From NCBI GenBank assembly GCA_024220525.1, contig JAMYWO010000010.1, forward strand, positions 251,944 through 315,943: a stretch of DNA of 64,000 nucleotides, read 5' to 3'. The stretch's first letter is position 1. Each line of letters begins with the position of its first letter. Made by a program: the position numbers and the translations under genes. A model generated the notes under the pieces. That model ran no database searches, was not told where the DNA came from, and was given only the letters and a program-made list of their open reading frames with translations. Below are positions 1 to 9,889 of this stretch, in pieces. Origin of the DNA: Cochliopodium minus. Its lineage: Eukaryota; Discosea; Himatismenida; Cochliopodiidae.

Positions 1-1007
1 AGAAACCCACAACATACTGAGATAGCATTTTCAACACCCTCCAAAAAAGTAGGTTCCTTAATTTTCTCAAACTTTGTTCCAAAAATCCCACATTGTCCGT
101 CTTCATTTGATCCCATAGAAAAAACACTCCCATTATCTTCAAAAGTAATCATAAGAGATTTAACTTTAATTTTTTTTTTTTTTACTTTTCAAAAATAAAC
201 AGTGATCACTTCCACACGAAATAGAAACTACATTCAATATTTTTATTTCCTTTAAAATTTTTGTTTCTTCACTCAAAAAATGGAATTTTCCACACCAATA
301 AACTTTTCCGTCTCCTTGTTTTTAATAAGAGTAAAAACAAAAAAAAAAAAAAGAAAAAAAGAATAAAATACTTTTTAGGATAAATGACAAGCTATCGGAA
401 GTACAAACTAATTTGGCATCTGTGGTTATTTTGATAGGATCCCTAATTCTTTCTTTTGTTGTTTTCAAACCCATTTGACCATTTTCGTTTATTCCTGATA
501 ATAAAAAATAATTTTAGAGAAAGCAATGAAAAAGATTGATACCAAAGCAGTACAAATCTCCGTTTCCTATTTCCAAATTTAATTAATTTTTTTTTTTTTT
601 TGAAAAAAAAGTTTTGACTTTCTAAATAAAATGTGTGATAAAATCCTAGGATCAAAGAGACAATGTTTGGATTCTTCAATCCTATTATTGGAAAATCTAA
701 TTGATAAGGTAAATTGGGATCATTTCCTCCACATTGTCCATAAAAATGGTTTCCAAATGAATGGGCTTCTCCTTTGTCTAATTTTTGATTATTATATATT
801 ATTTATTTTAGGGGATATTTCAAATATTACGATTCATAAACATATTATGCTCGGAAAAACAAGATGTTGAAAATGAATGTGATACAAATGCTTTTTTATT
901 TCCTTTTCTATAAACAGATACAAACTAATAAAAATTTAAAATATCTTATAATCAAGAAAAGAATACCCTGTATAATCATTACTTTGGATAGTTTCTTTAT
1001 TTCCCAT
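1..1007 (-). CDS. RCC1-repeat protein A (3' end outside window)
   Basis: Minus-strand multi-exon gene starting at the ATG at 1007 and running off the left edge. The protein begins MGNKETIQ, then after an intron shows SFSTSCFSEHN and RCC1-type blades: GEAHSFGNHFYGQCGG near 700-780 and NGSVFSMGSNEDGQCG near 90-150. RCC1 blades form seven-bladed propellers used as GTPase exchange factors or protein-binding modules. Exons are joined by short GT-AG introns with A/T-only interiors, so the longest uninterrupted reading frames are only 60-80 codons. It is a close paralogue of the gene upstream (1054-3012): exon phases and the blade sequence ISVCCG are shared, and only 46 bp separate the two. The N-terminal MGNxxT fits an N-myristoylation signal. 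Exact exon ends are not all resolved. Family assignment is confident; partner and function are unknown. Confidence 0.75.
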
Positions 1008-1053
1008 CTTTCTTTCGAACAAATTCAAGAATAAAATTTTAATTTTTTATTTT

Positions 1054-3012
1054 TTAATGCAAATTTAATTGAAGAAAATTTTGATATGATTGTTCCAAAA
1101 TTTCAAAGAGAATAGGTTTTGGCAATCTAAATTTTGATTTGAGAGTTTTCCAACACAAAAACATAGTGATCACTCTCTCTTGAAATTCTTTCTCTAAATA
1201 TAAGTGAGACCCCATTGACCACACCTATATAATTATGATTAATTTGTTTTTATTTTTTATAAAAAGTTTATAAATTTACTTTATGAACGTTTTCTTTGAT
1301 TAGATTGTGAACTAAATGAACATTGTCAAAGTCAATTCTGTAGGGAGAAGATACATCAAAGGCAAAACCTGTTCCCAATCTCCCATTTGAACCTTTCCCG
1401 NNNNNNNNNNNNNNNNNNNNNNNNNNNNNNNNNNNNNNNNNNNNNNNNNNNNNNNNNNNNNNNNNNNNNNNNNNNNNNNNNNNNNNNNNNNNNNNNNNNN
1501 TGTCAAAGTCAATTCTGTAGGGAGAAGATACATCAAAGGCAAAACCTGTTCCCAATCTCCCATTTGAACCTTTCCCGAGAACAAATATTTCTTTCTTATC
1601 TAATTAGGAAAGTATTTATAAATTTGAAAAAATATCAAAAATAAAGTAAATTACAATTAATAAAGACTGTATGAGATTCGCCTGTAGTTATTTGGATAAT
1701 ATTTGAAAAGTTTAGTTCTATGATTTTATTGCTTCCCATAGCATAAACATCTCCTTTTTCTATTTAATATTGAAATGAAATATTTTTTTGAATTATTCAA
1801 TAAAATTACTAGACAATATTAAATAATCAAAAGATCCACAATGAATAGAAGAAATATCAACAATACTTTCGAATTTTCTATTATTAAAGTCAATCCCAAA
1901 ACAATTTAAAATAGTATTTCCTTGGTTTCCTTCTACAAAAAAATTAATAAATACAGAACTCTATTATTATTTTTTTACTTGTAATTATAAATGACTGGAA
2001 GAGTCCACAACAAACTGAAATAGCATTTTCAATTCCACTTATCATAACGGGCTCTTTAATAACAACAAATCCACAAGGGCCACATTCTCCATTTTTGTTA
2101 GATCCCATTGCATAAACATTCCCATTTCCTAAAAATTAAAAATATAGAAATTATCAACGAAAATTTAATGATTTTACTTTTCAAAAATAAACAATGTCCA
2201 TCTCCACAAGAGATAGAAATAACTCCACTAATGTTGATTTCCTTGAAGATATTTGATCTCTTTTTCAAACATTCCCAATCTCCAGTCCAATAAACAGTTC
2301 CATCTCCTATATGTGATAGAAAATTTTTTAAATAAATTAAGAGGAAAAGGATAAATACTTTTAAGAGCAAAAGAAAGGAAATTTGAAGCACAAACTTGAA
2401 TAACTTTCAAATTTATTTTTTGAGGTCTACTAACATTGTGCTCATATCTTGAATTTCCTAGTTGACCGCTGAGATTTCTCCCTTTAAATCCAAGTTTTAG
2501 ATAATCAAAACAAAAAAAGCAATTATAAATAAAATTACCAAATCCATACAAATCTCCATTTTCTATTAAAATAATTACATATTATGAAGAAAATTTTTTT
2601 ATTTACTTTCAATATAAAACGAATGATGAGATCCTAAGATCAAAGAATCAATATTTGGATTATTAAAGCTTAAAGTTGGAACATATAATTGGGGCCTAAA
2701 TTCATTTATTCCACCACATTGTAGAAAATCATTATTCCCAAATGAATAAACACTTCCATTTTCTTGATTATTGTTTCAATTAGTTAATTTAATAAAAAAA
2801 TGTTTGACAATTTTTTTTTTACTTTTCATAAAGATATTATGCTGAGAAAAACAAGAAGTCGAGAAAGAATTAATATTTTCTAATCTAACAAGGAAAAAGA
2901 TCAAAATTTAATGATTTGAAAGAAACCTCCAAAATTTAAAGAACCTTTCAGAAACTCTTTCTATTTGATTGTGCCGATAATTTGTGCTTTTTTTACTGCT
3001 TTGATTTCCCAT
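1054..3012 (-). CDS. RCC1-repeat protein B with SOCS-like C-terminal tail
   Basis: Minus-strand gene of about ten exons. It starts at ATG 3012 (MGNQSSKKSTN, a good N-myristoylation context with Ser6) and ends at TAA 1054-1056. A 42-nt GT-AG intron (2885-2926) removes an apparent early stop. Blades seen in order: GRNLSGQLGNSRYEHNVS, GDGTVYWTGDWE followed by ISCGDGHCLFL, GNGNVYAMGSNKNGECG followed by ISVCCG, GDVYAMGSNK followed by ITTGESHTVF, and VLGKGSNGRLGTG. The last exon leaves the RCC1 pattern and encodes VWSMGSHLYLEKEFQ, then ITMFLCW and RLPKPILFEIL, a tail also found in two unrelated genes of this window. The exon near 1318-1577 is duplicated around the N gap and should be counted once. 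RCC1 identity is secure; the biochemical role is not. Confidence 0.8.
1324..1577. repeat. 77-bp perfect direct duplication around the gap
   Basis: The blocks 1324-1400 and 1501-1577 are identical base for base. They encode the same RCC1 exon segment (GKGSNGRLGTGFAFDVSSPY on the minus strand). The overlap equals a common de Bruijn k-mer size (77), which points to a failed contig join and not a biological repeat. Confidence 0.9.
1401..1500. other. 100-N scaffold gap, probably artificial
   Basis: Exactly 100 Ns, the conventional filler for a gap of unknown size. The 77 bases before it (1324-1400) are identical to the 77 bases after it (1501-1577), and deleting one copy plus the Ns leaves a continuous RCC1 coding exon. 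The two contigs therefore probably overlap and no sequence is missing. Confidence 0.9.
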
Positions 3013-3227
3013 CTTTTTTTTATTTATTTATGAAATGAATCAAAAATTTAATTTATTCTTTTTCATCTAGATAAGAATTATATTTAAATCCAAAAAATAA
3101 AACATTAAAACTTATAAATTATGAGAAAGTACTCCAAATTTAGTTCTTTGTGATTTAGATTTTCTTAAAAAGAAAGGAGGTGAAAAATAAACTTTAAAAT
3201 TTTTAAAAAGATTTAAATTTTATTGAT

Positions 3228-3746
3228 CCCTTTCAACCTTATTTCCCTTGCATATCGAATGTCTATCTTGCTGTGGGAGATATGATGAAATAATAGAAAG
3301 ATGCGAAAAGATCAATCAAAAAGATCTGATCAATACTCAAATCTATATCAGTTATCTAAGGGCAAAAATAGAAATCGATCATCTTATACCTGAATAGTCC
3401 CACAAGCATTTTCGAATCATTTTGCAACAATAAATTGTTGACCATATTTGACTATAACAAACTTTTATCAGATAAAAATAGCATTTGTAACATATTGAAA
3501 GCAGAACTCTTAATGTTCTTGAATGATCATAGCGGAGCCTCAAAAATATTGGAAGATGTAAAGAATTATACAAAAGAATACAAAGAGAGATATGAATATG
3601 GAAAGCAATTGTTTCTCATCAAACAAGATAATAGCAATATCACCAATATCAAAAATCTTATTCAATTGCTGAACAATTCCAACATCTCTTTTAAAAATTA
3701 TTATCTCTTCTTTTTGTTGGTGAAGAAATTGGAATCGAAAATCGAG
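3228..3746 (+). pseudogene. Truncated fragment of the TPR-like gene
   Basis: This is a 519-bp copy of the middle of the gene at 13318-14839. It lacks the first 217 bp of that gene and everything after its codon for SKIE. It carries the same frame change at GAA-TAG-TCC. After the junction the frame runs on as FIFINNETWMLC and soon ends, so no full product is possible. It has no start codon of its own in a suitable position. Confidence 0.85.
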
Positions 3747-4005
3747 TTTATATTTATTAACAACGAAACTTGGATGTTATGTAGGAGAGATATAATAATC
3801 TTACTTTTCCTTTTATTCAATTTGCAACAATCCTCCAGACACATATTTTTAACACGATTAAAAAATCATTCATCTCTAAATTGGAGATATAACTTCTAAT
3901 ATACAATTGATATTACATACAGAGTATGGTGATTCGCATAATCATGCAAATTATTTTCCTTATGAAAAATTCAAAAATCTTGAATCAAAAAAAATATATA
4001 AAAAA

Positions 4006-5415
4006 ATGAACTTCAATAAAATACAATTATGCAAATTTTGCAATAAAATTGCAAGCAAACATTGTCGTATATGTAAAATAACAAATTATTGTTCTAAAGA
4101 TTGTCAAGAAAAAGATTGGCCCGAGCATAAGAAAGCATGTCATTCAACCGCATTATACTACAAGTTAAAAGAAAATAATAATCAAAGACATGATGATAGA
4201 ATATTATCACCAAATAATAATACTAAAGAAGAAATTAAAATTAAAGAGAGAATGGAATTTCTCATAAACCACAAAATTTTGGAAGACATGCCAGAGAAAA
4301 AAGAGCTCGAATTTAAACTTATAAATTTACCTGAATTAACAATAGGAAAAGAGAAGCAATATTATCAGGAATGTCAACAAAGGATAGATAATCTTTTAAG
4401 AAGCAAACAAGATAAAGTGATGAAAGATATTCCAGAAGAAGTACAAAAATTTTCTGATTTTATCATAGAATGGGGAAATAAAAATAAAAATACCTTTGTC
4501 ATGCATAGAGATCATCATCAATTAAAGGGCAAGGATTGTTTGGTTCAAAGAGCACAATTGAGTGGTTTATGCTACATACATGCTCCAGTTGTTCTTCAAT
4601 ATTACTTGGTGGCCTTCAACAAACAAAAACCTCTTGAAGAAGTTGGAATGATAGATATCTCAAACATGATAATAGAGAAGTTTGATCCCCCTAGCTTAAC
4701 AGAATACATTTTTAATAATAAAGGAGGTTCTAGTTACGATGTTTTGGAGAGTATATTGGAGCAAGATACAAAAATAATACCAACTCATATATCACTTGTG
4801 ACTTTGGAATTATTGAAGAAATATGGCCCAATTTTGGTTTCATCATTCGCTGTTTACAAAGAATTTGAACAACCGGATATCTTCACTTATGAAGGTAAGA
4901 TACACTCCACCAAATTTGTCAAAATAGTCTTCGATGGGATCCCAAATTTGGGACAGATCAAAGATGATCTATCAAAAGCAGGAGAATTAATCCAATTTTC
5001 TAATGATAATAATTCTGCATTAGCTGAATATAAAACTAGGAATGATGCTGTGAAATCAATTCAATTATTAGACAACAAATATCACATATCCTTGTATAAT
5101 AATATAGATGAAAAAGAAAAGGAGGGAATTCATTCGATGATTATAATTGGGATTAGGTATGATGAAATAAAGAAGAAAAATTTTTTTCTCCTTCAGAATT
5201 GGTGGAAGGGCAAGCAATTCATAGAAGTTGATTCTCAATATCTCGATGAATGTAAAAGTAAATTGTATTATGTGGAAACTAAACAATACAAAATTCCAAA
5301 TCAATTTAAAATCAACATCAAAAATCATTATGCCGAAAATCAATGTGATAAACAAGAGGGAGAAAAATATGATGAAGGACCAATGAAGAATAATTTCTAT
5401 CCCTTGGGAAATTAA
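4006..5415 (+). CDS. MYND zinc-finger protein with papain-like peptidase domain
   Basis: Uninterrupted 469-codon reading frame from ATG 4006. An upstream in-frame extension to 3907 begins only with TTG, so I prefer the ATG. Residues about 9-46 form a MYND finger: CKFCNKIASKHC, CKITNYCSKDC, then WPEHKKAC. The C-terminal two thirds hold a candidate Cys-His-Asn triad: Cys189 in LSGLCYIHAPVV, His376 in EGIHSMIIIGI, and Asn398 in FLLQNWWKG. The order and the hydrophobic-N-W pattern are those of papain-fold (C1/C39-like) peptidases. MYND fingers normally bind proline-rich peptides and could bring substrates. Overall length and fold details are unverified, and the peptidase assignment is my inference. 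A near-identical but broken copy lies at 18318-19614. Codon use is uniformly AT-rich and there are no introns. Confidence 0.75.
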   Translation: MNFNKIQLCKFCNKIASKHCRICKITNYCSKDCQEKDWPEHKKACHSTALYYKLKENNNQRHDDRILSPNNNTKEEIKIKERMEFLINHKILEDMPEKKELEFKLINLPELTIGKEKQYYQECQQRIDNLLRSKQDKVMKDIPEEVQKFSDFIIEWGNKNKNTFVMHRDHHQLKGKDCLVQRAQLSGLCYIHAPVVLQYYLVAFNKQKPLEEVGMIDISNMIIEKFDPPSLTEYIFNNKGGSSYDVLESILEQDTKIIPTHISLVTLELLKKYGPILVSSFAVYKEFEQPDIFTYEGKIHSTKFVKIVFDGIPNLGQIKDDLSKAGELIQFSNDNNSALAEYKTRNDAVKSIQLLDNKYHISLYNNIDEKEKEGIHSMIIIGIRYDEIKKKNFFLLQNWWKGKQFIEVDSQYLDECKSKLYYVETKQYKIPNQFKINIKNHYAENQCDKQEGEKYDEGPMKNNFYPLGN

Positions 5416-5629
5416 TCCAACCAAAAACAGATATCAATTATATTAATATATTTAAAAAAATTAAATAAATTTATTTATTTTTTTATTTTATTTATTTATA
5501 TTTTTTTTTATTTTATTTATTAATATTTTTATTTATTTTATTTATTATATTTATTTTATTTTATTTATTATTTTTTTTTTAATTTTTTTTTTACGAGTTA
5601 AAATGAAAGATAAATTATATCAACAAGAA

Positions 5630-6000
5630 ACAGGAAGAATATATATCTTTTAATAATAGACGAGGTCCATTTACAACACTTACTATTTGTTCAAATCCAG
5701 TTTGTCCACAAGTATTATTACCCTTCACCCATACTTCTCCATACCTTTAATAAATAATTTGTTGTTTTAAATCATCAATAATATTTTTTATTTATTTTTA
5801 TTTATTTTTTTATTTTTTTTTAAAAAAAATTTTTATTTATTATTTATTAATTTTTCAATTATTATTTCATTTGAAAATTATTAAATATCATTATTATTAT
5901 TTTTTACCTTAAACTTACCCTTATCAACAGTTGTGATCACTCATAAAAGATATTCGAAAATAAAGCCAGATCTCCATTGCCTAAAGAAAAAGGGAAACAC
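5630..6000 (-). pseudogene. Relic of a third RCC1-repeat gene
   Basis: On the minus strand, 5640-5745 translates to YGEVWVKGNNTCGQTGFEQI followed by VSVVNGPRLLLKDIY, a good RCC1 blade. Near 5920-5975 the sequence GNGDLALFSN continues only after a frame change into SFMSDHNC, which resembles the end of the next blade. No start codon or complete exon series is visible, and the stretch 5422-5610 is almost pure A/T. It lies just beyond the duplicated block, so the block may have landed in an RCC1 array and cut this member. It could alternatively be exons of a diverged gene that I cannot assemble. Confidence 0.5.
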
Positions 6001-6213
6001 TTAAATTGCTACAGAAGAATAAAAACTTATGATTAATTTTAAATTTTTTTAATCAAACTTTTTTCTTTGATCTTTCATTCTAATTATGTTTTTTTACTTT
6101 TTGTGATGCCAAGAAAAATTCGAAAATTTAAGATTTTTGCAATTTTTATAAAAAATATCATATATTGGAATGAAATTTAATTGTTCAATTTAAAATTGTT
6201 TTTTTTTGTCATC

Positions 6214-9200
6214 TTAAAATTTTGGGATTTTGGTGTACATTTTGGGAAAATATACTCTGAATTGTCTATCGTTTTTGTCAATTATTTCATCACAAAGATA
6301 ATGCACATAATTCTTACACTTTCCACATTGTACTGATCCAAAACTGAAGTCAATCTTCGGAACAAATACTGCATATGTATTCTTCTTTTTCTTCTTCATA
6401 GAAATCAGTTGTATTATCAAGATCGATAACTTTTGTTTTCTTCAAAACCTTTTCTTTATCTTTCAAGTCCAATTCAGAAAAGTAATGAAACAGATCTTTT
6501 TCATTTGTTCCTGCTTGAATGTGATACTCAATTGTGCGTTCGATGATTTCAGATAGAGAATGTCCAAAAAATGTATCAACATGCTAAAAATACATTTAAC
6601 AATAATAAATAAAAAATAATTAATAAAAATGTTTAACCTTTCTTTCCATTAAATAAATTCCACCAAAAGGTATGTCAGTCTTTAGAGAATCCCAACCAAG
6701 ACACTGCTTCCTTGATACGTAAAAAAAGTAGCAATTTTCAATGGGAAAATTAAGATCTAATTTGTAATGTTAATATTATTAAAAATATAATAATATTTTT
6801 AAATTTTGTTTACAATCAATTTCATCTTTTGTTTTTTGCATTGAATCCTCAACATCAGAAATTCTAAAATCCAAGTTTTTACTTAAATTTGCGATATTCC
6901 TCATTTGAAATAGAAATAAAGATTTCTTTCCTTCTATTACCACACATAGAACTACATCATATCCTGGGTTCTGTCGAGAACGAGGAAAATACATTACCCC
7001 TTCAGTAAAATCGAAATTTTCAGCAGGAACAAAATCTTTTTCGAATTTCCAACTATCAACATTTGAAAAATCAACAAATAATTTAACTGAAGAGAATTGA
7101 TGAATTTGGTTGTTGAAATTGACACTCTTTTGGTTTATAGGTTTGATATTAAGAAAGAAAGAAAGTAGAGAGAGTTTCTTTGTTTTCATGAAAGTTTTAA
7201 GTTTTGGATTGTCCAATTCTAAATCTTCAAATTCCTCTTCGTTGTTTTTGATGGCTATCCATGAATTGGCAACAATCAAAGTGATATAAGAAAAATACTT
7301 TTCAAGAGATTCTACATGATAATTTATTTCTAAAGGTATCAACAAGTTGATCAATTTGATCAATTCTTCTTCGTATTCTGTACACTCTTGATCTTTTTGT
7401 TGGTTTGCATAGATGAACATGTACAACTTGGAAACGTAAATTTGGAGAGTATCTACTGAAAAAAAATCTTGATGGTGCAACTTTTGATTAGATGGAAGAA
7501 CAATGTTCGAAAGAAGTAAATTGAGTAAGAGAGTTTTTCCAAATTTATTTCCAGTAGGACGCATTGAAAGCCTACAAAATGAAGAAACAAATATTTTCCA
7601 TGTATCGCTACCTGCAAGCTCAGGACAAAAAATGTTATTTGCAATTGAATTGGCTTTTTCTGATGTAAAATTTTTTTCTTTTCTGATTTTTTCTACCAAC
7701 GTTTTGATCATATACATATTTCCTTGAGCTCTCGAAACAGCAACTAGTGAACAATGATTGGATTCTTTGTCATTACCAAACCTAGGAGCGAAATGTCCAA
7801 TGTCAATTCTATTTAAAAGGTAGTAGAGAAATATTATTTTTCTGTCAGATCGAGTTTTCAATTCTTTTTGTGTGACGATTTGGGTCGGATTCAAAGTTGT
7901 CCAAAAATGGATGATAGTTGAAGGAGTGAGACTAAATTTATATGTGGTATGAGGATAGATATTTTCAAAATGTTCGATCACTTTGTTGGTTGAAGTAGCA
8001 AAGTCTCTCAATTGCTGATCTTCTTTATCTTCACTTGTCAATTTGTCAATTTCATCAATAGTAACAAAAACAATTGGCTTCTCTTTGGTATTGAACAAAG
8101 AATTATGGTGGGTGATACAAAGTTCATACTAAAAATAAAGATATGACAAAAAAAAAAGTTGGAAATACAATAATTTTACTATGGTTTCAACGTCATCGGG
8201 CATCAGTTTGATAAATGTTTTGTAAAATTTTTCCCAAAAAGGAAAAATTTTAAAAAAGTAACTGTATCACAAAAAATTAATTTAAGTATCAACAATATTA
8301 ACTTTATCATCAAAAAGGTAGAATTAAATGTTCCGTTAATGGTAAAATTATTTTGATCATAACAAATGTGCATAATATAAAAAGTATAATATTTCATTAT
8401 AAATTCATTTATATTAAAATAGTAATTTATATGTTTTGTTTAAAAAGGCATACTCCTTGATAAATCTCAAACAGTAATCTTGGTTTTTTGAATAATTGAC
8501 TGTGTCACGATGTTTCTGGCCGGAATTGTAGTTAACAGAAACGCAAATGAAAGCTTTGTTTTTGATTTTTGATATCAAAAGATTGTATTTTTCGTGCTTT
8601 AGATACTCTTCGAGGTAACTGACAAATCCATAATTATTGGCATTGTTATTTAATATTTTGGAGAATTGATAGAAGACACTTGAAAAAAGATAGCACATAA
8701 GAGTTTTTCCGTTTTGACTTGCATTGGATGTGCACCCAATGGGTTCTCTATGTAGGGAGCTATCTTTAGATGATATTAGTTGGAAATCATAGCTTATTCT
8801 CGGCAAAACTAAATTATCAATAAAATCAGCAATGAGTTTTTTGGTACCAAAAATTTCCTTTCCAACTGTAGACATTCTATTAGTATAGCAGAATGGTTTA
8901 TTGAATTCAACTTCTTTTCTAAGAGCGGATGGTTTTATTCCTTCTTTCTTTTCAAATAAATTGAACATTTCAATCAAAATTTTAGTGGTATTCAGTTTTT
9001 GTTCTTGTGTGGGACTGATAGGATAAAGAACTTTAAAAGGGAACATTTATTATTATTATTTAGTCAATAATTAAAATATATGTTACTATTTTTCGCTGTG
9101 TCTAATTCATCTTTCGAAAAATTCATGAGAATACCAAGGAAATTGTCGTCAATTGATCCTTTACTCAAATTTTCTAATACAAAATATGAAAATAAAAAAT

Positions 9201-9250
9201 CAATTCTAAAATTATGTTACCCAAAGCCACTTTAATGTTAATTTTCTTCT
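6214..9250 (-). CDS. Crinkler/RHS-like P-loop NTPase with REase-like domain and PHD-like finger
   Basis: Minus-strand gene with exons near 9240-9220, 9175-9105, 9000-8430, 8100-6800, 6760-6640 and 6590-6214. Its 5' end is unresolved (KINIKVALG near 9230 follows a possible acceptor). The NTPase part has PIGCTSNASQNGKT as Walker A-like loop and FVTIDEIDKL as Walker B. The C-terminal half has GVMYFPRSRQNPGYDVVL and SLFLFQMRN, the D...Q-x-K/R pattern of REase-fold domains in Crinkler and RHS proteins, then TDIPFGGIYLMERKHVDTFF and GHS, a typical end of that family. A PHD/C4HC3-like finger follows: CSIC, CGKC, KNYVHYLC. A TGA between CSICSED and DFSFG (about 6350) must be bypassed by +1 to join the finger halves. 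Such proteins act as secreted or transposon-linked effectors in other protists; the role here is unknown. Confidence 0.65.
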
Positions 9251-9889
9251 AAAAAATTAAAAAGATAACGATGAACAAAAGAATAAAATATGGTATAATG
9301 TTGAGATAAATCTCAATTAGTTATTAAAAATTAATTACAGATTGATAGATAAAGATGATTCACAATATAATGAAATAATTTTTATGATCAAAGAAAATAT
9401 CTTAAAGAGTACACATAAGAACTTTAGAATAATATTAATATTTTATAAACAGTACAAAGTCAATAATACAACCAATCAATAACCATAATAAATGATTTAT
9501 TCCTTGCATTATATTTGCAAAGAAATATGATATATTTGCTACATAAACAAAAATTAATGATNAAAAAAAAATAAAATCAAATGTTTTTAAAAAAAAATTA
9601 AAATTGAATTAAAAATATTTCAAAAATTTTCAAATAAATGAAAAAAACATCAACTTTAACCAAAATAATTTTAAAATCAAAAATGGAATAAATTTAAAAA
9701 ATGTTTAAAATAATTTACAAAATAAACTTAAAAAAAAATTTAAAAATAGAAAAAATTTTCAAAAAATAAATTGATGCTCTTTTATATACAAATAGTGTCA
9801 AAAAAAATTCTTTAAAAAAAAAAAAAATGTAAAAAAAATCAAGTAAGTTGTGCTTTAAAAAATGTAAAAAAAATGAAACCTCATCCTTG
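9251..9889. other. AT-rich interval with lone ambiguous base at 9562
   Basis: This stretch is mostly homopolymer and A/T text with one n at 9562. On the minus strand, 9437-9556 encodes SLIFVYVANISYFFANIMQG, then a run with INHLLWLLIGCIIDFVLFIKY, before TAA. That is strongly hydrophobic and could be the final membrane segments of the neighbouring MBOAT gene or of something else. The bases 9563-9880 show no convincing coding. The n probably marks a poor join. Confidence 0.5.

Larger units (their letters stand above)
3228..5421 (+). repeat. Chimeric duplicated segment (copy 1)
   Basis: Bases 3228-3746 match 13535-14053 (offset 10,307, no difference noticed by eye). Bases 3747-5421 match 18058-19620 (offset 14,311, changing to 14,312 and then 14,199). 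The two source pieces lie in the same order downstream but are separated there by about 4 kb holding the rest of a TPR gene and a sugar transporter. Copy 1 is thus a deletion derivative, or a misjoin, with its breakpoint at 3746/3747. Homology stops at TTAATCCAA on the right and CCCTTTCAACC on the left. Scattered substitutions occur in 3747-4300 and few or none beyond, so the copies are not simply the same reads used twice. Confidence 0.85.

Noticed and set aside
2885-2926. In-frame TAA early in RCC1 gene B, considered as stop-codon readthrough
   Set aside because: A 42-nt GT-AG intron removes it and keeps phase.
3907-4005. N-terminal extension of the MYND protein
   Set aside because: It begins with TTG only; the ATG at 4006 immediately precedes the finger, and the extension is part of the repeated leader.
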